Of a stretch of 64,000 nt of DNA, positions 16,651 to 25,732 are shown one piece after another; positions within the stretch are counted from its first letter, which is position 1; every line of letters starts with the position of its first letter. The stretch covers positions 1 through 64,000 of the forward strand of contig QUFC01000007.1 of assembly GCA_003478355.1 (NCBI GenBank). The letters run 5' to 3'. Origin of the DNA: Lachnospiraceae bacterium AM48-27BH (lineage in GTDB: Bacteria; Bacillota; Clostridia; Lachnospirales; Lachnospiraceae). The notes beneath the pieces are model-generated. The model was given only the letters and a program-made list of their open reading frames with translations. It searched no databases and had not been told where the DNA came from. The translations under genes and the position numbers were made by a program.

Positions 16651-17772
16651 ATGAGAAGTAAGTTTGAGGTAAATGCCACCATGGTGGCCAATGAGTTTAT
16701 TGACCGGTATATGGCGGTGGCCAATGGGGAGTACGTGAAGGTATATCTGTATCTGCTGCGCCATGACGGGCGGGAGATCACCGTGGGAGAGATCGCGGAC
16801 GCATTAGACCACACAGAGTCCGATGTGAAGCGGGCGATTGCTTACTGGGTTCGTCTGGGCGTACTGGAAGACGCAGATGCCCAGGCGCGAAGTGAAATGA
16901 GTGACCGGATGGTTATGGGACGCCAGGACAGTGGATGTGCGGCAGCTTCACCGAAGGGACATGCATCGGTTTCGGGCAATCGGACCGGATTTGAAGGACA
17001 GGAGATGTCATCCGCCACCGTTTCATCCACCACCGCCCCATCTGTCCAGACTCAGGAGCGCAGGCACTATACTCCGGCCCAGGTTGGGGCCTTGGCGGAC
17101 AAAGAGGAATTTACCCAGCTTCTCTATATTGCCCAGAAACTGATGGGTAAGGTATTTACCCCAAGGGACTGTGAGGTGTTTGCTTACCTCTATGATTCTC
17201 TCCATATGTCGGCGGAACTTCTGGAATATCTGGCAGAATACTGTGCCCAGAATGACCATAAAAGTATCCGCTATTTAGAGACTGTGGCTCTCAGCTGGAA
17301 TGAGCGCGGCATCAAGACTGCCAATCAGGCCAGGGATCAGGCGGCTTCTTTTAACAGCGACTGTTTCGCGGTGATGAAGGCATTTGGCTTAAATGACCGG
17401 AGACCGGGAGATGCGGAGGCGAAGATCATCCGCCGCTGGTTCCAGGAGTGGGCGTTCAGCAAGGAACTAATCTTAGAGGCCTGTGGAAGAACCTTAAAGG
17501 CTATCCAGAAGCCCAGCTTCCAGTATGCGGATTCTATCCTGGATAAGTGGAGAAAAGCCGGTGTAAGGACCATGGAGGACGTGAAACGGCAGGATGAGAA
17601 GCATGGAGGCCAGAAAACGGCGGTTAAGGAAGGGGCGGCTCCTGCTGGCTATCGGGACAACCAGCCGCAGTTAAAACCACAGAGGAATAAATTCCATAAT
17701 TTTGAGCAGAGAAATACAGACTATGACGGAATGGTGCTGGAGCGGTTGAAACAGCGCCTGGGTGAAAGCTAG
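16651..17772 (+). CDS. dnaD: DnaD domain protein (replication initiation/restart)
   Basis: A 373-residue DnaD-like protein. Residues 1-80 form a winged-helix N-domain (YLYLLRHDGREITVGEIADAL). A Ser/Thr-rich linker follows, then two copies of the DnaD C-domain: about 145-215 (FTPRDCEVFAYLYDSLHMSA, then SWNERGIKT) and about 245-310 (IIRRWFQEW, then YADSILDKW). DnaD recruits the helicase-loading machinery to origins and restart sites. It lies upstream of the DnaC/DnaI-type loader, with a conserved gene order for clostridia, and downstream of the DnaA-box cluster. Confidence 0.88.
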   Translation: MRSKFEVNATMVANEFIDRYMAVANGEYVKVYLYLLRHDGREITVGEIADALDHTESDVKRAIAYWVRLGVLEDADAQARSEMSDRMVMGRQDSGCAAASPKGHASVSGNRTGFEGQEMSSATVSSTTAPSVQTQERRHYTPAQVGALADKEEFTQLLYIAQKLMGKVFTPRDCEVFAYLYDSLHMSAELLEYLAEYCAQNDHKSIRYLETVALSWNERGIKTANQARDQAASFNSDCFAVMKAFGLNDRRPGDAEAKIIRRWFQEWAFSKELILEACGRTLKAIQKPSFQYADSILDKWRKAGVRTMEDVKRQDEKHGGQKTAVKEGAAPAGYRDNQPQLKPQRNKFHNFEQRNTDYDGMVLERLKQRLGES

Positions 17773-17870
17773 AGGAACGGTTCCGTGGCTGCACGCATGA
17801 AAAAGGAAGCCTGTATATGCGGCGGCATAAAGAGATACCAGCTGTCATAAGTGAGAGAGGATGAGAAAAG

Positions 17871-18851
17871 ATGTCACTGAATAATTCCCAGTATAACGCC
17901 ATCATGCGTATTTACAATCAGCGGCAGTTCCAGGATAAATACGAACAGGATCAGAGAAGAGAGGAAGTCTACCAGAAGGTGCCGCAGATCAGGCAGATCG
18001 AGGATGAGATCAGCTCCCAGGCGGTTCGCTGCGCCAGAAAGCTGTTAGATGGGGATACAAATGCAAAAGAAGAGTTAAAACAGCATATCGAAGACCTGAG
18101 AGAGCAGAAAGAAGTGCTGTTATCCGCTTTTGGATTTCCGGCGGATTACATGGAGATGCACTACGCCTGCCCGGAATGCCAGGATACGGGCTATGTCGAT
18201 GGCAGGAAATGCCGTTGTTTTAAGAAAGAGGAGATCCGCCTGCTCTACTCCCAGTCCAACATTGAGGAAGTGCTTTTGCGGGAGAATTTTGACTCCTTCT
18301 CCTACGAGTATTATGACGACCGGGTGGTGATCCCGGAGATCCAGATGACTGTGGCGGATTATATGCGCCAGGTTCATACCTGGTGTAAGGAATATGTGGA
18401 GAATTTTGAGAAGAAGGGCGGCAACCTGATCTTTACAGGAAGCACCGGTGTTGGAAAGACATTTTTAACCAACTGCATCGCTAAGGCGCTGATCGACCAG
18501 TATCAGTCAGTGATCTATCTGTCTTCCAACGATTTATTTGACGTATTTTCCAAGAATAAATTCCACTACGATACGGAAGAGGAAATGAAGGACATGTACC
18601 AGTATATTCTGGACTGTGATCTTCTGATCATCGATGATCTGGGAACAGAACTGAATAATACCTTTGTGTCCTCCCAGTTGTTTTACTGCATCAATGAAAG
18701 ACTGCTGCGAAAGAAAAGCACCATCATTTCCACCAATCTGTCCATGACCATGTTAAGAGATACCTATTCTGACCGTATCTCTTCCAGGATCATCAGTCAG
18801 TATTCCATTATTCCACTGTATGGGGATGATATACGGACGAAAATCGTATGA
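17871..18851 (+). CDS. dnaC: DnaC/DnaI-type helicase loader ATPase
   Basis: A 326-residue AAA+ ATPase that loads the replicative helicase. The N-terminal part (1-150) includes a zinc-binding candidate, C-P-E-C-Q followed by C-R-C, near 100-120. The ATPase core has Walker A FTGSTGVGKTFL near residue 190, Walker B LLIIDDLGTE near 258, and a terminal arginine-rich sensor region SDRISSRII. It follows dnaD after 98 bases and probably shares its transcript. Confidence 0.88.
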   Translation: MSLNNSQYNAIMRIYNQRQFQDKYEQDQRREEVYQKVPQIRQIEDEISSQAVRCARKLLDGDTNAKEELKQHIEDLREQKEVLLSAFGFPADYMEMHYACPECQDTGYVDGRKCRCFKKEEIRLLYSQSNIEEVLLRENFDSFSYEYYDDRVVIPEIQMTVADYMRQVHTWCKEYVENFEKKGGNLIFTGSTGVGKTFLTNCIAKALIDQYQSVIYLSSNDLFDVFSKNKFHYDTEEEMKDMYQYILDCDLLIIDDLGTELNNTFVSSQLFYCINERLLRKKSTIISTNLSMTMLRDTYSDRISSRIISQYSIIPLYGDDIRTKIV

Positions 18852-18999
18852 TCCGGTACAAAAACTTGACTATTTTGGTACATAATGTTAAGGTAAATTT
18901 AAACGGTGCCCAGGTAAGTCTGCGTATTATTGCGGGAATGTCAAACCGGCACCTAAAAAAACGAAACTGGCGTAAGCCGCAATAAAATGGAGGAAGAAC
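18852..18999 (+). promoter_or_regulatory. leader region of prs
   Basis: Contains TTGACT at 18865-18870 with a poor -10, and then a possible long-range stem, CGGTGCC (about 18904) with GGCACC (about 18948). No known riboswitch class was recognised. Confidence 0.3.
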
Positions 19000-20176
19000 A
19001 TGATATACGAAGAGAAGACGATTGAGACGATTCCGGTAGGACCTCTGGGACTGGTTCCATTAAAGAGCTGTACAGAGCTGGGAAAAAAGGTAAATGATTA
19101 CCTTGTGACCTGGAGACGGGAACGGGAGAGCGAGCACAAATCTACCATCGCTTTTGCCGGATACCAGAGAGATTCTTACATTATTGACGCTAAGACCCCG
19201 CGTTTTGGATCTGGTGAGGCGAAAGGAACCATCGAATCATCCGTCCGTGGTGATGATCTGTATATCATGGTCGATGTCTGCAACTACAGCCTGACTTATT
19301 CTATGGCTGGCATGACGAATCATATGTCTCCAGATGACCATTATCAGGACTTAAAACGTGTTATTGCAGCAGCAGCAGGTAAGGCCCACAGAATCAACGT
19401 GATCATGCCATTCTTATACGAGGGCAGACAGCATAAGCGTTCCGGCAGAGAGTCCTTAGACTGCGCACTGGCTCTCCAGGAGTTAGTGAATATGGGCGTT
19501 GAGAACATCATTACGTTCGATGCCCATGACCCACGTGTACAGAACGCCATTCCGTTAAAGGGCTTTGAGACCGTTCAGCCGATCTACCAGTTCATCAAGT
19601 ATCTGTTAAAGAACGAGACCGAGTTACAGATCGACAGCGATCATATGATGGTGATCAGCCCGGATGAAGGCGGTATGGGCCGCGCAATCTATTTTGCCAA
19701 CGTATTAGGACTGGATATGGGTATGTTCTACAAACGCCGCGATTACACCAAGATCGTCAATGGCCGCAACCCGATCGTTGCCCATGAGTTCTTAGGCTCC
19801 AGCGTAGAGGGCAAGGATGTTCTGATCATCGACGATATGATCTCCTCTGGCGAGAGTATGTTAGATGTTGCCAAAGAGTTAAAGAGAAGAAAAGCAAGAA
19901 AAGTATTTGTCTGCGCACCTCGGTCTGTTTACCAACGGTCTGAGCATGTTTGATAAATATTATGAGGACGGCCTGATTGACCGTGTTCTGACTACCAACC
20001 TGGTATATCAGACTCCGGATCTGTTATCCCGTCCATATTACATCAGCGTTGATTTAAGCAAATATATCGCACTGATCATCGATAACTTGAACCATGATGC
20101 TTCCTTAAGCGAGCTGTTAAGCCCGACTAAGAGGATCAACCGTCTGTTAGAGGCATATAGAAACGGCGATCGATAA
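19000..20176 (+). CDS. prs: ribose-phosphate pyrophosphokinase, long clostridial type (frameshifted as read)
   Basis: Makes PRPP from ribose 5-phosphate and ATP for nucleotide and amino-acid synthesis. Motifs are FLYEGRQHKRSGRESLD near 130-146, FDAHDPRVQNA near 172 and the PRPP-binding loop VLIIDDMISSGES near 278. As read, the frame ends at 19953, but the family C-terminus (GLFTNGLSMFDKYYEDGLID through LLEAYRNGDR) continues in the next frame to 20176. Between GCA and GGT at 19919-19923 there are four bases where six (T-F) are expected. Restored length is about 392 residues, normal for this subclass. A two-base loss in an essential gene points to sequence error. Confidence 0.9.
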
Positions 20177-20225
20177 AATGATTCCGCAGAGTGGCGGGAT
20201 GAAACAATATCAGGAGGAAAAAGAC

Positions 20226-20603
20226 ATGAAGAAGATCGTAACAACAGAAGCACCGGCAGCAATCGGTCCATACTCCCAGGGTATGGTATTTGGAGATATG
20301 GTATTTTCTTCCGGCCAGATTCCGGTAATCCCGGCAACTGGCGAGGTAGCGGGCGCAACCATCGCAGAGCAGGCAGAGCAGTCCTGCAAGAACGTAGGAG
20401 CTGTTTTGGCAGCAGGCGGCGCATCCTTTGAGACCGTGATCAAGACCACCTGTTTCTTAGCCAATATGGCTGATTTCCAGGCATTTAACGCAGTTTATGA
20501 GAAATACTTCGTAAGTGCTCCGGCACGTTCCTGCGTGGCTGTTAAGGACCTTCCAAAGGGTGTTTTATGTGAGGTAGAAGCCATCGCTTACGTGGCAAAA
20601 TAA
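20226..20603 (+). CDS. ridA: RidA family reactive-enamine deaminase
   Basis: A 125-residue RidA/YjgF protein that hydrolyses reactive enamine/imine intermediates of PLP enzymes and forms trimers. Diagnostic motifs: IGPYSQG at 12-18, FSSGQIPV near 29, the arginine in APARSCV near 104 and the closing EVEAIAYV. The start at 20226 follows AGGAGG. It is separated from prs by 49 bases and followed by a strong terminator. Confidence 0.92.
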   Translation: MKKIVTTEAPAAIGPYSQGMVFGDMVFSSGQIPVIPATGEVAGATIAEQAEQSCKNVGAVLAAGGASFETVIKTTCFLANMADFQAFNAVYEKYFVSAPARSCVAVKDLPKGVLCEVEAIAYVAK

Positions 20604-20642
20604 GCAGATAAAATGCGATAGGGTATCGTCAATATACAAAAC

Positions 20643-20692
20643 AAACAGGCCGGCGCCGTGATCAGATTCACAACGTCGGCCTGTTTTGTTTT
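20643..20692. terminator. bidirectional terminator between ridA and the histidine kinase gene
   Basis: AACAGGCCGGCG pairs with the CGGCCTGTT arm across a 20-base middle, with T runs on the plus side (TTTTGTTTTTT) and an A-containing tract on the other strand. It lies between convergent genes. Confidence 0.75.
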
Positions 20693-20702
20693 TTACCATA
20701 CA

Positions 20703-22109
20703 TTACAGATTCATTGCCCTTGGCAGAGAAAAGATGAATTCCGACCCGACCCCGGAGGTACTGATCACATCTATGGTCTCGCCATGGTTCTGGATGATTT
20801 CTTTTACAATGGATAAGCCAAGACCGGTGCCCTTCTTATCTTTTCCACGAGACAGGTCTGTCTTATAAAAACGTTCCCAGATTTTTTTGATGCTGTCCTT
20901 TGGGATTCCGATCCCTGTGTCCTTGACGGAGACATATACCTTTTCAAACCGGAGTGTTGTCTGGATGAAAATAGTGGAATCCGGGTGGCTGAATTTGATG
21001 GCATTGTCGATCAGGTTGTAGAGCACCTGCTGGATTTTGCCAAGATCTGCGTATACCATAGTGATATTTTCCGCAAATGTTAAGTCCAGGACGATATTCT
21101 TGGAATCGCAGGTTCCCTCAAAGGAAGCGGCGGTGTCCTTGATCACCCGGTTGATGTCAAAATTGCTGCGGGAGAGATACCCTTTGCTGTCTAAGGAGTT
21201 TAAGGTCAGAAGTCCCTGGGTCAGTTTATTTAAGCGGTCCGTCTCGGAGATCACGCGGGTCAGGTATTTTTCCTGCATTTCCGGTGGAATGGTGCCGTCT
21301 AAGATGGCCTCCAGATAGCCCTTGATCGAGGTCAGCGGCGACCGGAAATCATGGGATACATTAGCGATAAAGGTCTTCTGGTATTCCTCCATTTTATCCA
21401 GCTCATCAGACATATAGTTTAAGGTAGCAGCCAGATAGCCCATCTCATCGTGGGTCTTTAACTGCAGCTTATGCTTTAGATTGCCTTCTGCATACTGGTT
21501 GGCAGCGATGGTGATCTTCTTTAATGGAAAATATACGGTAACCGTGAATACCAGCAAAATGATCAGGGACAGTCCGAAAATAATTCCAGAAGAAATATAC
21601 AGGATATTTAAGATATTGTCCTTGATCTGCTGGATGGCACTGATCGGAAGGTGGACCAGCACATAACCATAAGTATTGTAATTGCCTGTGATGGGAGCGG
21701 AAACGCTTAATACTTCATATGGAAAAACACCAAAGCAGTTTCCGATCGTGTAGGAACGGTTCCCCATAAAGGTAGGATCAAAATCGGAGAGTGTTACATC
21801 GGTTTTAGCCGGGACACTGCTGTCTGCCACGATATGTCCGGTGGTGTCCACGATCCAGGCCTCTCCCTGCAGGTAGGTAGCAGCCGCTTTCAGCCTGGGG
21901 GCAGCTTCATTTAAATTGGAGTTTCTGCCGCGGTAGAGCTGGCTGAAATCTGATGCCAGCATGTTAGCCTCATCATAGAGGGCGTCAGATTTAGTCTCCA
22001 GAAGGAAGTCATAGGTCATATCGGAAGAAATGGTGGCAATGGTGATAAATCCCAGCAGTCCAAACACCAGATAGCCGATGATAAATTTGTAATAAAGAGA
22101 ATGTGTCAT
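20703..22109 (-). CDS. membrane sensor histidine kinase
   Basis: A 468-residue sensor kinase. Membrane segments at about 8-28 and 172-195 flank an extracellular sensing domain of about 140 residues, followed by HAMP (about 196-248) and HisKA (phospho-acceptor in VSHDFRSPLTSIKGYL near 262). The HATPase_c domain has N box LYNLIDNAIKFSH, G1 DTGIGIP and G2 GTGLGLSI. It is the partner of the OmpR-type regulator 4 bases upstream. Gene order and lack of linked targets leave the signal unknown. Confidence 0.9.
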   Translation of the reverse strand: MTHSLYYKFIIGYLVFGLLGFITIATISSDMTYDFLLETKSDALYDEANMLASDFSQLYRGRNSNLNEAAPRLKAAATYLQGEAWIVDTTGHIVADSSVPAKTDVTLSDFDPTFMGNRSYTIGNCFGVFPYEVLSVSAPITGNYNTYGYVLVHLPISAIQQIKDNILNILYISSGIIFGLSLIILLVFTVTVYFPLKKITIAANQYAEGNLKHKLQLKTHDEMGYLAATLNYMSDELDKMEEYQKTFIANVSHDFRSPLTSIKGYLEAILDGTIPPEMQEKYLTRVISETDRLNKLTQGLLTLNSLDSKGYLSRSNFDINRVIKDTAASFEGTCDSKNIVLDLTFAENITMVYADLGKIQQVLYNLIDNAIKFSHPDSTIFIQTTLRFEKVYVSVKDTGIGIPKDSIKKIWERFYKTDLSRGKDKKGTGLGLSIVKEIIQNHGETIDVISTSGVGSEFIFSLPRAMNL

Positions 22110-22113
22110 GGTT

Positions 22114-22836
22114 TTACCGCTTCACCTCGAATTTGTAACCAATGCCCCAGACGGTGGTCAGCGCCCAGTTGTCATTGTCCTTGATTTTTTCCCGGAGACG
22201 TTTGATGTGGACGTCTACGGTGCGGGTGTCCCCAATGTATTCATAGCCCCAGATATGGTCTAATAACTGTTCTCTGGTAAATACCTGGTTCGGGGAAGAA
22301 GCCAGGAAATAGAGAAGTTCCAGCTCTTTTGGCGGCATATCCACGCTTTTTCCCTGATAGAGAACGGCATAATTGCTTAAATTGACGATCAGATCCGGAT
22401 ATTCCACATAGTCGCCCTGCTGCTGCGCTGCAGTGGCTGCTGTCACCGGAGCGGGGGCCGGAACCGCCTGATAGCGGCGCAGGACCGCTTTTACCCTGGC
22501 TACCAGTTCCTTGGAGTCAAATGGCTTGATCATGTAGTCATCCGCTCCCAGTTCCAGTCCCAGTACCTTATCGAAGATCTCGCCCTTAGCGGAAAGCATG
22601 ATGATCGGCACCTGGGAGGTAGTACGCAGCTCCCGGCAGACCTGGTAGCCGTCCATGCCGGGAAGCATCAGATCTAACAGGATGATATTGGGGCGGAATT
22701 CCGGAAATACCTTCAACGCCTCTTCTCCATCATAAACGATCTTCGTTTCATAACATTCTTTTGCCAAATACAGTGAAATCAGCTCCGCGATATTCGCGTC
22801 GTCATCCACGATCATTACACGCTGTTTTTCAGCCAT
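22114..22836 (-). CDS. OmpR/PhoB-type response regulator
   Basis: A 240-residue regulator. The receiver has acidic DD at 11-12, phospho-acceptor Asp in LLDLMLPGMDGYQ near 55, and Lys in IKPFDSKEL near 104. An Ala/Pro/Gln linker (about 120-140) leads to a winged-helix DNA-binding domain (FTREQLLDHIWGYEYIGDTR, then VDVHIKRLREKI). First gene of the two-gene operon with the kinase. Confidence 0.92.
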   Translation of the reverse strand: MAEKQRVMIVDDDANIAELISLYLAKECYETKIVYDGEEALKVFPEFRPNIILLDLMLPGMDGYQVCRELRTTSQVPIIMLSAKGEIFDKVLGLELGADDYMIKPFDSKELVARVKAVLRRYQAVPAPAPVTAATAAQQQGDYVEYPDLIVNLSNYAVLYQGKSVDMPPKELELLYFLASSPNQVFTREQLLDHIWGYEYIGDTRTVDVHIKRLREKIKDNDNWALTTVWGIGYKFEVKR

Positions 22837-22912
22837 TTTTCATTCCTCCCCATTGCATTTGTGAAATATCTGTTGATACCGGTTGCTGCACGTTTGGGAT
22901 ACGGATACCCTC

Positions 22913-25297
22913 TTATTTAAATACAACAATGGTAACACCGGTGTCGCCCTCGCCATATTCGCCAAGGCGGAATTCTTTCACATAATTTAATTTCTTCAGT
23001 CTCTTATGACAGGCGGCTCTTAAAGCGCCTGTTCCACGGCCATGAACTACACGGACCTGTGGAAGATGTGCCAGATAAGCGTCATCTAAATATTTCTCCA
23101 TAGCCGGAACTGCCTCGTCAGTGGTCATACCGATCAGATTGATCTCCGGGGATACGGACAGGGACTTGGACATCTTGATCTTACCGCTTCCGGTCTTATT
23201 CTTCGGTGTGGTCGGAACGCCTGGTCCGCTGATGGTGGCCTCGTCTACCAGCTCTAAGTCTTTGATATTGACCTGGGAACGGAGAATACCCATCTGCACA
23301 TACAGATCGCCTTTTTGGTTTGGAAGGGTGCTGACGGTACCATTAATGCCCATGGTCAGGACTTTTACCGTATCTCCAACACGCAGGGCTTTCGGGGAAA
23401 TGGTCTTCTTCGGGCCCTTGGTCTTGATGGTCAGCTTGGAATCTACTTTGTTAAGCTGTTCACGGAGTCTGGTACGTTCTGCCTCTAACTGTTTGCCAAC
23501 GCCGCTGGAGTTTGCCAGTTTGTTGATATTCTTGATGGTCTGGTCGGCAGTTTCCTTTGCTTCCCGTAAGATCCGTTGTGCTTCCTCGTTGGCCTGGCGG
23601 ATCATCTTGTCCTTGCGCTCATCGAACCGTTCCTCCTTCTGGGCCAGACGGGATTTTAACTGGGAGACCTCTTCCTTATAAGCCCGGATCTCTTCCTGCT
23701 CCTTCTCGATGGTCACACGGCTCTCCTCTAAGTGGGCCAGCAGATCCTCAAAGGTCTCGTCATTGGATTCCAGATGGGTCCTGGCGTCATCAATGATATA
23801 ATCCGGCAGTCCAAGACGTTTGGAAATGGCGAACGCATTACTCTTTCCAGGGATACCGATCAGCAGCCGGTAGGTTGGCTGGAGATTTTCCACGCTGAAC
23901 TCGCAGCAGGCATTCTCTACACCCGGAGTTGTCAGGGCAAATACCTTTAATTCACTGTAGTGGGTGGTTGCCATGACACGGCATTTCATGTTGTGTAAAA
24001 AGCTTAGGATGGAGATCGCCAGGGCTGCGCCCTCGGTCGGGTCAGTTCCGGCACATAACTCATCAAATAAGCACAGGGAGTGGCTGTCTGCCTGGTTCAA
24101 AATGGAGATCACGTTGGTCATGTGGGCAGAGAAGGTACTTAAATTCTGCTCGATGCTCTGTTCATCTCCGATGTCGGCAAATACTTCCTCAAAAACAGCC
24201 AGTTCCGAACCGTCAAAGGCCGGAATATGCAGACCTGCCTGTCCCATTAAGGTAAATAATCCGACCGTTTTAATAGAAACAGTCTTACCACCGGTATTTG
24301 GTCCCGTTACGATCAGCAGGTCGAAATCCTTTCCTAAATAAAGATTGATAGGAACCACCTTTGCCGGATCTAATAACGGGTGGCGTCCGTCCTTGATGTG
24401 GATGTAGCCATTGGTGTTAAACTGTGGTTCACTGCATTTGTAATGGCGGGACAGCGCCGCTTTCGCAAAGATAAAGTCTAATTTGGCCAGTAACTGCTGG
24501 TTTAATAAAATCGACTCCGTATATGGAGCAGTCTGGTTGCTTAGATCCGCTAACACGGCCTCGATCTCTTTCTTTTCCTGGATCTCCAGCTCCCGCAGCT
24601 GGTTATTTAACTGGATTACCGCCATAGGCTCAATGAACAGAGTCGATCCGGTAGAGGACTGGTCGTGCACCATACCCGGTACCTGGCTTTTATACTCGGA
24701 TTTGACCGGAAGGCAGTACCGTCCGTCGCGCATGGTGATGACTGCGTCCTGCAGGTAGGTACGGTTGGAGTTTAAGATGGCATTTAACTGGGAATGTACC
24801 TTGTCATTGATGGCCTTCATGGAACGGCGCACCTTGTGAAGTCCCGGACTTGCCTCGTCGCTGATCTCGTCCTCAGAGAGGATACAACGCTTGATCTCAT
24901 TATTTAACGGAGTCAGTGGTTCCAGGAGACGGAACATTTCTTCCAGGGAATCCTCATATTCGTCATCGTCCTCGTGACGGCCATAGGCCTTGGCTCTGGC
25001 AGCGATGGTCAGCATGGAGCTGATGGCCAGTAATTCCGTGATATTTAAAGAGCTGCCGATCTCCAGGCGTTTTAAAGAACCACCTACATCCTTCAGTCCT
25101 GTAAAGGAAATACTGCCTTTCTGGCGGACTCTGGTCAGGGCGTCAGAAGTTTCTTTCTGCATCTGGCGGATCTCATGGACGTCGATGGATGGAACCAGGT
25201 TCCGGCATAAGTCCCGGCCCAGGGGAGAGGATGCGTAGGTCTCTAACTGGGCGATGATCTTGTTATATTCCAATGTTTTTAATGATTTTGTGTTCAT
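22913..25297 (-). CDS. mutS2: endonuclease MutS2
   Basis: A 794-residue MutS2. The MutS core has Walker A VTGPNTGGKTVSIKT at about 330-345 and FADIGDEQSIEQNLSTFSAH, then FDELCAGTDPTEGAAL. A long coiled coil follows (about 510-640), then a KOW-like segment and the C-terminal Smr nuclease domain (VRVVHGRGTGALR near 755). In B. subtilis MutS2 acts on collided ribosomes, and in other bacteria it suppresses recombination. The usual Smr LDLRG appears here as LIGMT. Single gene; the start overlaps no neighbour. Confidence 0.93.
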   Translation of the reverse strand: MNTKSLKTLEYNKIIAQLETYASSPLGRDLCRNLVPSIDVHEIRQMQKETSDALTRVRQKGSISFTGLKDVGGSLKRLEIGSSLNITELLAISSMLTIAARAKAYGRHEDDDEYEDSLEEMFRLLEPLTPLNNEIKRCILSEDEISDEASPGLHKVRRSMKAINDKVHSQLNAILNSNRTYLQDAVITMRDGRYCLPVKSEYKSQVPGMVHDQSSTGSTLFIEPMAVIQLNNQLRELEIQEKKEIEAVLADLSNQTAPYTESILLNQQLLAKLDFIFAKAALSRHYKCSEPQFNTNGYIHIKDGRHPLLDPAKVVPINLYLGKDFDLLIVTGPNTGGKTVSIKTVGLFTLMGQAGLHIPAFDGSELAVFEEVFADIGDEQSIEQNLSTFSAHMTNVISILNQADSHSLCLFDELCAGTDPTEGAALAISILSFLHNMKCRVMATTHYSELKVFALTTPGVENACCEFSVENLQPTYRLLIGIPGKSNAFAISKRLGLPDYIIDDARTHLESNDETFEDLLAHLEESRVTIEKEQEEIRAYKEEVSQLKSRLAQKEERFDERKDKMIRQANEEAQRILREAKETADQTIKNINKLANSSGVGKQLEAERTRLREQLNKVDSKLTIKTKGPKKTISPKALRVGDTVKVLTMGINGTVSTLPNQKGDLYVQMGILRSQVNIKDLELVDEATISGPGVPTTPKNKTGSGKIKMSKSLSVSPEINLIGMTTDEAVPAMEKYLDDAYLAHLPQVRVVHGRGTGALRAACHKRLKKLNYVKEFRLGEYGEGDTGVTIVVFK

Positions 25298-25673
25298 ATG
25301 ATAAAACCTCGATTTATTCTAAATCCTAAGTAACTGTTCAGTACCTTTACAGTTACCATTTATTACGTGATGCGCGCGGTCATACGCGGCGGCCAGTCGG
25401 TGACACAGGGATACGGACTGAGCCTGGGTTCATTATATCATGACGCGCGCCTTCGGCGCTTTCCGCTGCTTCGCAGCTGTCATGATCAAATTCGCCGTTC
25501 GCCAATCATGCAAGCATGTTGGCTCACTTACGCTCATTATATCATAAGTAAGCGGCGGAAAGATACCCATTTTTCAGATCCACAGAGTATTTGATGTTAC
25601 AGCGTTCTTGTACACGTCTTGCGCAAACAGCAACCGGTCATTCTTGTACACGGGATTCTTTTATGTTTTTTAC
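25298..25673. other. repeat-rich intergenic region
   Basis: No coding sequence was found here. It holds a partial copy of the palindromic repeat (25330-25355, TAACTGTTCAGTACC then CAGTTAC) and GC-rich hairpins at about 25440-25490 (CGCGCCTTCGGCGC; GCTGCTTCGCAGC). A 12-base direct repeat, TTCTTGTACACG, occurs at 25605-25616 and 25641-25652, 36 bases apart, just upstream of the next promoter and possibly an operator. Confidence 0.5.
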
Positions 25674-25702
25674 TTGCATAAATACTACACGCATTTTATA
25701 AT
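25674..25702 (+). promoter_or_regulatory. promoter of the HtrA-like gene
   Basis: TTGCAT (25674-25679), a 17-base spacer, TATAAT (25697-25702), 30 bases before the start codon. The direct repeat TTCTTGTACACG ends 21 bases upstream of the -35. Confidence 0.65.
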
Positions 25703-25732
25703 GGAGACAAGGTCTTGGAGAGGAGGTCGTGT

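Noticed and set aside
16201..19953. Programmed frameshifting in murC and prs
   Set aside because: No slippery heptamer with a downstream pseudoknot was seen at the sites, and many unrelated genes show the same loss at homopolymers.
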